From assembly GCF_000817785.2 (NCBI RefSeq), contig NZ_JTCM02000026.1, positions 1 to 64,000 on the forward strand: a DNA stretch of 64,000 bases, read 5' to 3'. The notes under the pieces were generated by a model. That model did no database searches. It was not told the origin of the DNA and saw nothing but the letters and a program-made list of their open reading frames with translations. The position numbers and the translations under genes were made by a program. The stretch comes from Hassallia byssoidea VB512170. GTDB taxonomy: Bacteria; Cyanobacteriota; Cyanobacteriia; Cyanobacteriales; Nostocaceae. Numbering within the stretch: the stretch's first letter is position 1; each line of letters opens with the position of its first letter. This document shows positions 17,045-24,268 of this stretch, piece by piece.

Positions 17045-18021
17045 TATTTTTTCTTTACACCAAGTAACTGCACCAACATAACGGCACCAATATTCACGGC
17101 TAAAGTTAAAGCGAATAAAATCAAAGCTAAATAAGTTAAAGAGCCAATGTGCAATGCGCTTGCTGCTTCCGGGAATTCATTAGCTAATACGGCAGGAATT
17201 GAGTAACCAGGGTCGAGTAAGGAAGAACTGATAACTGAAGAGTTACCGATTACCATAGTTACAGCCATTGTCTCACCCAAAGCTCGCCCTAAAGCCAACA
17301 TCGCTGCACCGACGATTCCAGAAGCACCTGAGGGTAGCAATACTCTAAAAATTGTTTCCCAGCGGGTGGAACCCAAAGCCATAGATCCGGTTCGCAATTC
17401 ACGGGGAACTACTAACAAGACATCTCGACTAATTGCTGCCATCGTGGGCAAAATCATGATAGCCAAGATGATACCTGCGATCAACATGCTCGGACCTGAG
17501 GCTTGAGTGTTAAATAGGGGTATAACTTGAAATTTATCGTATAACCAGTCCTGCAAGGGTGTGAGGAACGGAATTAAAACGTAAATTCCCCACAATCCAA
17601 TGATGACGCTGGGAATGGCAGCGATGAGTTCGACAACAAACGCTATAGGCGATCGCACCCAATTTGGCAGAAAATCTTCGCTTGTAACTAAAGCTACTGC
17701 CAATCCTATCGGTACGGCGAGGAGCAAAGAAAGGGCGCTACTGATTATTGTCCCATAAATATAAGGCAAAGCACCATAAATTTCATTGGGTACATCCCAA
17801 TCTTTGCCCCAGAAAAATCCTAATCCAAATTTAGCGATCGCTGGGCGAGCTTTGTCAAAAATTACCCAACTTATCCAAAACAGCAGGGCAACTGTCAAAA
17901 AAGCAAAGCTACGAACTAGCCATATAAACCCATCATCTATAGATAAATTTTCCCCTTTTTTATTTGTAATATCAAGATCAATATTTACTGGATTAGGAAC
18001 TTCTTCGGATACATTTGCCAT
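17044..18021 (-). CDS. pstC: Phosphate ABC transporter permease PstC
   Basis: The product is 325 residues, usual for PstC. It has a cytoplasmic N-terminus, then membrane segments such as SFAFLTVALLFWISWVIF, IISSALSLLLAVPIGLAVAL, SPIAFVVELIAAIPSVIIGL and SLTYLALILFALTLAVNIGA. The EAA motif region is RELRTGSMALGSTRWETIF. It forms the phosphate translocation pore with PstA. The upstream spacing to pstS is 306 bases, unusually large for this operon because a 204-base miniature element has inserted there. Confidence 0.95.
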   Translation of the reverse strand: MANVSEEVPNPVNIDLDITNKKGENLSIDDGFIWLVRSFAFLTVALLFWISWVIFDKARPAIAKFGLGFFWGKDWDVPNEIYGALPYIYGTIISSALSLLLAVPIGLAVALVTSEDFLPNWVRSPIAFVVELIAAIPSVIIGLWGIYVLIPFLTPLQDWLYDKFQVIPLFNTQASGPSMLIAGIILAIMILPTMAAISRDVLLVVPRELRTGSMALGSTRWETIFRVLLPSGASGIVGAAMLALGRALGETMAVTMVIGNSSVISSSLLDPGYSIPAVLANEFPEAASALHIGSLTYLALILFALTLAVNIGAVMLVQLLGVKKK

Positions 18022-18059
18022 AGATAATTAATATAGCTTGACTACATAAATGTTATTTT

Positions 18060-18263
18060 GGCGTTGCTGAATTCGAGTATGAAATTTAAAAATCGACTAT
18101 TTCAATCTCTTACTCTTTGCGCGCCAGTCGCCTCAAACTCCTCCAACCCCCCTTCGGGTTCGCCACTTCGACGGGACGGTACAGGCAACCGCCGAGTGGA
18201 CTCACCGCAACGCGCTGGCTTGCCTTTGCGTGAGGTAAATTCATACTTATAATCAGCAACGCC
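18060..18263. mobile_element. 204-bp MITE with perfect 8-bp target duplication in the pst operon
   Basis: The terminal inverted repeats start GGCGTTGCTGA at 18060 and end TCAGCAACGCC at 18263; they extend inward with mismatches through AGTATGAA/TTCATACT. Both ends are flanked by the same octamer GTTATTTT (18052-18059 and 18264-18271). The interior has no transposase frame and contains GC-rich repeat words (CGCCGAGTGGACTCACCGCA). It sits between pstS and pstC. The 8-base duplication suggests mobilisation by a transposase family that makes 8-base staggered cuts, but the parent cannot be named. Confidence 0.85.
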
Positions 18264-18327
18264 GTTATTTTTTGAGTTCCTCGGTAGAGGGTTTATTCTC
18301 TACCGAGATATATCTGCAAATTACAAA

Positions 18328-19365
18328 CTATTTAACATTGCTGTTAACAGTATTAATCACTTGACCTGCTACACCACTAGGAATGCGGGTATAGTTAAGG
18401 TCATCGTTGATATCTTGACCTTTTGTAAGAATCCACTGAACCAAGCTTTTGACAGCTTTCGCTTTAGCTGGGTCTTTATAGCTTTTGTAAACCATAATCC
18501 AAGTCATTCCCACGATGGGATAACCTTGTCCTGGATCTGCTACGAAAACGCGGTAATTGCTAGGAAATTGCACATTTGATAAAGCTGCATTTGCAGTCTG
18601 TAAAGAAGGAGCAATAAATTGTCCCGCTTTGTTTTGCACTTCTGCTGATTTCAGGTTGGCTGATTTAGCGAATTGATATTCAACATAACCAATAGAACCG
18701 GGAGTGCGAGCTACTATTGCAGCTACACCTGGGTTTCCTTTTCCTTTGAGGCTATTTGTCAACCATTTTGGCGATTTGCTAACACCAATTCTGCCTTTAA
18801 AATAAGGATTAATAGCGCTTAAATGGTCTGTAAAAATGAAGGTTGTACCGCTACCATCGGCACGAACAACAGTTTTAATTGGTTTATTTGGGAGATTAAC
18901 TCCTGGATTATCAGCTTTGATTTTCGGGTCGTTCCATTTAGTAATTTGACCAGAAAAAATTGCTGGAAGTGTAGTACGAGACAATTTTAAGTTATTAACA
19001 CCAGGAGCGTTGTAAACAACGGAAACTGCACCACCTGCGGTAGGTACTAAAATGACACCTTGCTTGACTTTAGCTATTTCTGCATCGCTCATTGCTGCAT
19101 CGCTTGCACCAAAGTCAACTGTGCCGGCGATTGTTTGGTTGACACCACCACCGCTACCAATTGCTTGATAGTTAATTTTTAAGTCTGGGATGGTTTTTGT
19201 AACTTCACGGGCATATTTTTCATAAAGCGGTGCCGGAAAGGTTGCTCCCGCACCATTTAAAGTTACAGCAGAAGCGATCGCCCCAAAAATTGGACTAAAT
19301 GCAACAGCTACTGTTACCAATGAAGTAGTAACAGCACGATTCAAGGAGCTGATAGAAAAAATCAT
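18328..19365 (-). CDS. pstS: Periplasmic phosphate-binding protein
   Basis: The product is about 345 residues from the ATG at 19365, which has GAGG seven bases upstream; a TTG-initiated extension to 19404 is rejected. Residues 1-33 are a signal peptide (SLVTVAVAFSPIFGAIASA). Phosphate-binding elements are visible: LNGAGATFPAPLYEKY, GSGGGVNQTIAGTVDFGASDAAM, VVRADGSGTTFIFTDHLSA and TPGSIGYVEYQFA. It captures phosphate in the periplasm and hands it to PstC/PstA. It is the promoter-proximal gene of the operon; a four-repeat Pho box lies 75-115 bases upstream of the ATG. Confidence 0.96.
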   Translation of the reverse strand: MIFSISSLNRAVTTSLVTVAVAFSPIFGAIASAVTLNGAGATFPAPLYEKYAREVTKTIPDLKINYQAIGSGGGVNQTIAGTVDFGASDAAMSDAEIAKVKQGVILVPTAGGAVSVVYNAPGVNNLKLSRTTLPAIFSGQITKWNDPKIKADNPGVNLPNKPIKTVVRADGSGTTFIFTDHLSAINPYFKGRIGVSKSPKWLTNSLKGKGNPGVAAIVARTPGSIGYVEYQFAKSANLKSAEVQNKAGQFIAPSLQTANAALSNVQFPSNYRVFVADPGQGYPIVGMTWIMVYKSYKDPAKAKAVKSLVQWILTKGQDINDDLNYTRIPSGVAGQVINTVNSNVK

Positions 19366-19439
19366 ATTACCTCGTATTCTGGAAATGGTATTGTTAAGAT
19401 ACAACCAGAAATAAAATTACATCGTTTATACCGATCAAG

Positions 19440-19480
19440 ACTTTAAGTAAGGTTTAAGTACTTATTAAATAATAGTTAAC
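19440..19480 (-). promoter_or_regulatory. Pho box of pstS with four TTAA-centred repeats at 11-bp spacing
   Basis: On the minus strand the order is GTTAACTA, TTTAATAA, CTTAAACC, CTTAAAGT, each separated by exactly three bases, so the TTAA cores recur every 11 bases. The cyanobacterial Pho box is described as 8-base repeats of CTTAACCT type with 3-base spacers, bound by the SphR/PhoB regulator. The site would drive pstSCAB under phosphate limitation. Confidence 0.8.
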
Positions 19481-19657
19481 TTTAGTTTTTGGTATCAAAT
19501 TAGTGATTAATTGTTTTCTAAAATACAATTATTATTTTTTCCTAAAAATTGAAATCTGGAAATGATAAAAAATAATAAAAAACCCTTCCTTAATAACCAA
19601 GCACCCTTTCTTTACTCATAGTGCAATCTTGCTCTTCAAAGCGATCGCCTACAAGCG

Positions 19658-20431
19658 TTGGATGACAATTTTTCTTTTCTTGACCCTAACAACGCCAGTT
19701 CGCCCAAGCGACTGCCTCCCATGCAGCCCTATTTTCAAGGATTAATTCTGCTGCCTCATCTAGCGACTCTTGGTTTTGGTGTTGGTGCTGGTGGGCAAGT
19801 GATTAGCACCTATCCCTACTTCGTAATCAGCGTCTTGCATCTAATCCCTTCAGTTATTCTGGCAGCCGGTGGTATTTACCACTCCCTGCTAGGACCAGAG
19901 GTGTTAGAAGACAATCCTACTTGGGCTGGCTTTTTTGGCTACGACTGGAAAGATAAAGACAAGATGACAACAATCCTAGGCATTCACCTAACGCTTTTAG
20001 GTTTAGGTGCTTTGGCTTTGGTTGCCAAGGCGATGTTTTGGGGTGGAGTGTTTGACCCTTGGGTAGCTGGGGGTGGAAATGTAAGGGTAATTAATCATCC
20101 AACGCTCAACCCTGTCCGCATCTTTGGCTATCTGTTTGGGGCTTGGGGACCAGAGGGAATGGCAGCTGTTGATAACTTAGAAGATGTTGTCGGCGGTCAT
20201 ATCTGGGTTGGTTTGATGTTAATTGGCGGTGGTATTTTCCACATTTTGACTAAGCCGTTTGCCTGGGCACGCCGAATTTTGATTTACTCAGGAGAAGCGT
20301 ATCTGTCTTACAGCATTGGTGCTGTAGCATACATGGGCTTTTTGGCGGCATACTTTGCGTCGGTCAATAACACCGTCTATCCTGAAGTTTTCTATGGTCC
20401 GATTAAAGCTATGATATCCAGAAAAAGTTAA
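19658..20431 (+). pseudogene. Truncated CP43/IsiA-family chlorophyll-binding protein
   Basis: The 257-residue frame aligns with helices II-V of CP43-like proteins: [90 protein letters not shown] and [12 protein letters not shown]. The family's first membrane helix is missing; the only in-frame starts are a TTG at 19658 and an ATG at 19721. Helix VI is also missing: after FYGP the frame ends in IKAMISRKS, where a hydrolase sequence begins in another frame. Chlorophyll-ligand histidines remain in the retained helices. I judge it a two-ended truncation and not a functional antenna protein. Confidence 0.7.
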
Positions 20432-20894
20432 ATCTTTAACTTTATTAGCTGTGGGTGCTGATGCAGCTCTTGACTGGCAAGCTCATTACTATACCCATCT
20501 CCCTTTCTTGAGTCACCAAAAGATTCTGACTGCGATGGTGTACAACTTATTTGGCTATCAGAATGAACACACCGTCAAGCGTCTAGAAAGTATTTTGGAG
20601 CAAGATAAGAATTGCTCGCTCTCACCTCACTCGCTATTTAAACGGTTAAGCGTGCCTCCTTGTCCAGTCCCTGTGCCCTTAATGGTTTGTGGTAGCACTG
20701 ACGATATCATTGTAGAACGCGATGCCCTGCAAGGATGGCGACCGTTTTTGATGGAGGGCGATCGCTATTGGGAATGTCAAAAAGGACGGCATTTTTTTCA
20801 CTTATTCGAGCCGGAAATCGTTGCAGAACAGATTCTCGACTTCTGGCAATCTCTACGTCAGTTGGATTCAGTTTGTTCTTTGTTGAAAGTTTAA
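20415..20894 (+). pseudogene. C-terminal remnant of an alpha/beta hydrolase joined to the CP43 relic
   Basis: From 20415 the frame reads [26 protein letters not shown] and continues through VPLMVCGSTDDIIVERDALQGW to ILDFW, the last half of an alpha/beta-hydrolase with its Asp (TDDIIV) and His (GRHFF) region. There is no nucleophile elbow, because the N-terminal half is absent. A TGA at 20412-20414 precedes the homologous part, and the CP43-like frame reads across the junction. The simplest reading is one deletion that fused two neighbouring genes. Hydrolases of this type are reported beside isiA/isiB in some cyanobacteria, from memory; the link is tentative. Confidence 0.65.
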
Positions 20895-20935
20895 GCAAAA
20901 AAGCAGAAATAACAGAAATGGTGCGTTCAGATACT

Positions 20936-22162
20936 TCAAGCCCGGTAATCAGCGGATTTCTCCGGACATAGCGTGCTAGAAACCGAAGCCCCTAACTCGG
21001 CAATATCTCGCAATGCCTTGAGGAAAATCCCCAAAGCGCCGTTCCAATCTCTAGGAAGTTTGTGTCCACATTTAGGACATTTAAACTTCTTAGAACTCCC
21101 TAATAATAAGTGAACGTGTCCGCAAGATGTGCAAGTTTTTGAGGTGTATTCCTCGGTTACATCCATCACGGTACAACCACGCTTTAATGCTTGGAACTTT
21201 AATGTTTGTTTAAATCTAAAATGCGACCATCTAAGCATTTGGCGCACAGTTTTACAATTAATCTTTCTTTTTTTATTTCCTGTCTTGGCTACCATTTGGG
21301 AAGTCTCAAAAGTCGGAAGGAAGATTAATCTGTACTCCGTAGTCAACCATTTAGCAACTTTCTTGTGGCATTCATCAATCAAATTACGAACACGAATAAA
21401 TAAACTATCAATTTTAGATTGTGTTCTCTGTCTTTGACGTTTATTTGCTCGTCCTTTTAGCTTTGACTTTTGAGAAATTAATCCATCAATAAAACGGCAC
21501 AATCTATATATCTTGGCTATGTCGTTATTACCAATATCTATAAATTTATCCCCGTCAAATCCCGTCAAGAAAGAACGCACGCCTGGGTCAAGAGCAATCA
21601 TTGTCTGTTTGTCCGAAAGTTGAGGTATAAACTCAACTGGGAACACTGCAAACCAACGCTTTTTATCATAAACAAGCTGAGTAGATTGTTCCCATGTTTG
21701 TTTGCGAACACGAAGCTTGAATGACTTATCTTTGTGTTTAGCCTGATACTCTATATCCTTTGATGGCAATGGCTCTGAAGCTTCAAAGCTTAAGCCTTTT
21801 ACAAACGTAGAATACCATGTTGCGTTGGAATAATTCTCAGGCTGAAACTTAATAGCACGTTTTGCATCTTTCCAACTTCTAAATCTACCTGCCTCACTCT
21901 GCTTAGTACCTTGTTTTCTACTCTTCACAAACGCATCGTAAGCATCAATAACTGCTTCACCTTTCGGATTGTAAGGCACTTCCTGTACCCATTGAGGAGT
22001 GTTTTTAAGGATTAATTTCCTTAAATCGTACTTAGAAACCTTACCATGTTTTCTAAGATATGCTATTGCTTCGTTATAACAATATTTAGTTGCCGCGAGC
22101 CATTTTTTCCAGATTTGATGGAGTTTCGGCTCTGGGTAAATTCTTATCTTTAGAGATTTCAG
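20936..22162 (-). CDS. tnpB: TnpB, RNA-guided nuclease-type accessory protein of IS607
   Basis: The conserved protein covers about 408 residues from near LKSLKIRIYPEPKLHQ. RuvC motifs are intact: Asp in MIALDPGVRSF, Glu in LIFLPTFETSQMV, and the final Asp in LPRDWNGALG. A four-cysteine zinc ribbon (CTSCGH...CPKCGH) lies between the last two. The frame is open far upstream to 22738 over the whole of tnpA, so the true start is uncertain; there is no ATG near the conserved start, and CTG at 22160-22162 begins the family homology. A guide RNA would be expected at or after the 3' end of this gene. All catalytic residues are present, so it may be active. Confidence 0.85.
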   Translation of the reverse strand: MKSLKIRIYPEPKLHQIWKKWLAATKYCYNEAIAYLRKHGKVSKYDLRKLILKNTPQWVQEVPYNPKGEAVIDAYDAFVKSRKQGTKQSEAGRFRSWKDAKRAIKFQPENYSNATWYSTFVKGLSFEASEPLPSKDIEYQAKHKDKSFKLRVRKQTWEQSTQLVYDKKRWFAVFPVEFIPQLSDKQTMIALDPGVRSFLTGFDGDKFIDIGNNDIAKIYRLCRFIDGLISQKSKLKGRANKRQRQRTQSKIDSLFIRVRNLIDECHKKVAKWLTTEYRLIFLPTFETSQMVAKTGNKKRKINCKTVRQMLRWSHFRFKQTLKFQALKRGCTVMDVTEEYTSKTCTSCGHVHLLLGSSKKFKCPKCGHKLPRDWNGALGIFLKALRDIAELGASVSSTLCPEKSADYRA

Positions 22163-22703
22163 ATTTGTATTTTCTAAGTCCGTAGAGTCGGGCGCTAAAG
22201 CAGTGGAGGATGGCAAGGATGTCTTCAACCATTTCACGTTCGGGAGATAATTCAACTTGGTTGAGAACCACGATTTCGCAAGAGTTAAGGGAACAGAGCC
22301 AGGCGAAGAAATCGAAACCAAATCTTGCAAGTCGGTCTTTATACGCGATAACAATACGCTCGATATCTCCTTGCATAACTCGCTCCAATAAGGCGAGAAA
22401 CTTCTTTCTTTTGTAGTTAAGACCTCCTCCAATTTCTGCGATAATTTCTGAGTTAGGGTATTTAGATTCGAGATAATCACATTGACGCTGTAAGTCTTCT
22501 CGCTGTTTAGGACTTGAGACTCTGGCGTAGATAACGGTGCATCGAACAGGTTTAGTTGTAAATGCTGTGATGTCGTAACGTCTTTGACCTCCGACAGTAC
22601 GGATTGCCGTGATTTTCTCTTCTTTTTCCCAACGTCGCAGGGTTCGTTCATTAACCCCAAGAGTTCTAGCTGCATCTGCTGGTGATACATATTTATCGGA
22701 CAT
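22086..22703 (-). CDS. tnpA: IS607-family serine recombinase TnpA
   Basis: The product is 205 residues. Residues 5-45 are a MerR-like helix-turn-helix (YVSPADAARTLGVNERTLRRWEKEEKI then RTVGGQRRYD). Residues 57-195 are a small serine recombinase, with the catalytic Ser in VIYARVSSPKQREDLQRQ and the helix ERIVIAYKDRLARFGF. The length is normal for the family. It catalyses excision and insertion of the element. The 3' end overlaps the start of tnpB in a different frame, consistent with coupled expression. Confidence 0.92.
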   Translation of the reverse strand: MSDKYVSPADAARTLGVNERTLRRWEKEEKITAIRTVGGQRRYDITAFTTKPVRCTVIYARVSSPKQREDLQRQCDYLESKYPNSEIIAEIGGGLNYKRKKFLALLERVMQGDIERIVIAYKDRLARFGFDFFAWLCSLNSCEIVVLNQVELSPEREMVEDILAILHCFSARLYGLRKYKSEISKDKNLPRAETPSNLEKMARGN

Positions 22704-22837
22704 CGCAACAATTTTAGACTACATTGATATCCTAGCACGATGTCCGGATTTGTCCAACGATTTCATTATTTAGTATCAGCAGCACAGAGCGATCGCTTTT
22801 TTATGATGATTTTTTATCAAGGCGATCGCTATTGCTT

Positions 22838-23050
22838 GCGGAAAACACCATTTTGAGTAAGTCAAATGCCATTTTGCTTGCGGAAAACACTAAAATGAGT
22901 AAGTCAAATGCCATTTTGCTTGCGGAAAACACTAAAATGAGTAAGTCAAATGCCATTTTGAGTAAGTCAAATGCCTTTTTGCTTGCGGAAAACACTAAAA
23001 TGAGTAAGTCAAATGCCTTTTTGAGTAAGTCAAATGCCTTTTTGCTTACT
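22838..23050. repeat. Tandem repeat of GAGTAAGTCAAATGCC and GCTTGCGGAAAACACT units
   Basis: A 42-base compound unit (TTGAGTAAGTCAAATGCC + ATTTTGCTTGCGGAAAACAC + TAAAA, approximately) recurs four to five times with alternating 21-base half-units. The period is a multiple of three, so frames remain open on both strands (SKSNAFLLAENTKM on plus), but there is no start signal or non-repeat domain. The array lies between two near-identical flanks (TATGATGATTTTTTATCAAG at about 22801 and TTGATGATGATTTTTTATCG at about 23156), so the whole block may be a duplicated unit. The 22739-23210 region contains no other gene. Confidence 0.75.
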
Positions 23051-23210
23051 CATTTCAGTAGATCGCGCACTCATTTCAATAGATTCGGTAAACAAAAAGC
23101 CCGATCGCTTAATAATTTAAGTAGATTGCGTACTCATAACGGTGGCATTCGCTTTTTGATGATGATTTTTTATCGAGGCGATCGCAACGTTTCGTATAAA
23201 TAACTCATAA

Positions 23211-23897
23211 TTACTCTTCTTTACTATTTGACTTTTCGCTAACTTCTTGAATGCTTACATCGGCTGTTGAAGATTCATGCCAAAATTCAAGATAAATTAG
23301 TTCGAGTTCGCTACCTACTTGAGAAAAATAGTTCATTTGGCGCGATCGCACAATTATAAAAATTCGCAAAAACACCAAAGCCAGAATCGCTACACTCATC
23401 CCAGTTGCAGACGCAATCAGCGCTTGAGCGATACCACTTGCAACCGCAGACAGATGAACACTGCTTACCTGACCAGTTCTTAAATGTTGGAAGGTGGTGA
23501 ATAGACCGGCTGATGTGCCTAATATACCCAGTAGTGGAGCGATCGCCATCACGCTTTCCAGCACTTTATCACCTTTATACATCTCGACACATTCTTTATC
23601 AGATGATGCTTTGATTGCCAGGTGAAAGATTTCTGGAGAAGCTTTCCGCAGTCTTAGCGGTGCTAACAAAAAGCGACCAATCGCTAAACCTTGAGAACGA
23701 GATGCGATCGCTTCTGCCTTTTCTAAGTCTAACCGAGCTGCACTCAACACTTCCTGCACTATCTGTTTTTCTTGGATAATTAGCTTAAACCAGAACCAAC
23801 AGCGTTCTACAGCACAGCCAAACGTAACAACAGATAAAACCAACAGGGGAAACATAACAAAACCGCCTGCCAGTAAAATGTCATATATTCTCGTCAT
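23211..23897 (-). CDS. MotA/TolQ/ExbB family proton channel protein
   Basis: The product is 228 residues with the three-helix topology of ExbB/TolQ: helix 1 near 12-32 (FVMFPLLVLSVVTFGCAV), then a long cytoplasmic domain, then helix 2 (VMAIAPLLGILGTSAGLFTTF, containing the family LLGxLGTxxGL motif) and helix 3 (GIAQALIASATGMSVAILALVFL). These proteins use proton flow to energise TonB-type transport across the outer membrane. The usual exbD/tolR partner is not next to it; downstream on the minus strand is the tandem repeat. The specific role therefore stays open. Confidence 0.85.
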   Translation of the reverse strand: MTRIYDILLAGGFVMFPLLVLSVVTFGCAVERCWFWFKLIIQEKQIVQEVLSAARLDLEKAEAIASRSQGLAIGRFLLAPLRLRKASPEIFHLAIKASSDKECVEMYKGDKVLESVMAIAPLLGILGTSAGLFTTFQHLRTGQVSSVHLSAVASGIAQALIASATGMSVAILALVFLRIFIIVRSRQMNYFSQVGSELELIYLEFWHESSTADVSIQEVSEKSNSKEE

Positions 23898-23996
23898 ATT
23901 TAATTAACTAGGCACAATGGTTGTAAAAATTAATGCAGATTCCGGCTAGGATACCTGAATATTTTGTTTGCGATCGTTAAAAAATAATAAATTATA

Positions 23997-24215
23997 GGGC
24001 ATTTGGGCATGGGGCATTGGGCATTGGGCATTGGGCATTGGGCATTGGGCATTGGGCAGGGGGCAGGGGGCAGGGGGCAGGGGGCAGGGGGCATGGAAAC
24101 AACCAACAACCAACAACTAACCACTAACAACCAGCAACTAACAACCAGCAACTAACAACCAGCAACTAACCACTAACAACCAGCAACCAACAACGCTCCC
24201 ACCAACCACCAACAA
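23997..24215. repeat. Heptamer tandem repeats (GGGCATT, GGGGGCA, AACAACC types)
   Basis: From 24000 the unit GGGCATT repeats about seven times, changes to GGGGGCA four or five times, and is followed by about 120 bases of AACAACC/AACTAACC-type heptamers. This is an unusually long compound array. It fills most of the gap between exbB and ubiD. Small open frames here are artefacts of the repeats. Confidence 0.9.
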
Positions 24216-24268
24216 CTAACAAATAACTAATAATATAAAGAGTGCTTTACATTTATTTACTATAAACA

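Larger units (their letters stand above)
20936..22760 (-). mobile_element. IS607-type insertion sequence (serine recombinase + TnpB)
   Basis: The element has a MerR-HTH/serine-recombinase tnpA overlapping a tnpB on the minus strand, the defining layout of IS607. An inverted repeat TCCGGACATAGCGTGCTAG (20961-20979, inside the end of tnpB) and CTAGCACGATGTCCGGA (22732-22748, just upstream of tnpA) marks the neighbourhood of the ends. Exact ends are not resolved because IS607 elements lack target duplications. The left end follows the hydrolase remnant by about 40 bases. Confidence 0.8.

Noticed and set aside
22838-23050. Possible CRISPR array
   Set aside because: The intervening sequences are themselves repeats, not unique spacers, and no cas genes are present.
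22832-23203. 123-codon frame SKSNAFLLAENT repeats
   Set aside because: Encoded by the tandem array, with an opposite-strand frame equally open and no ribosome-binding site; treated as repeat.
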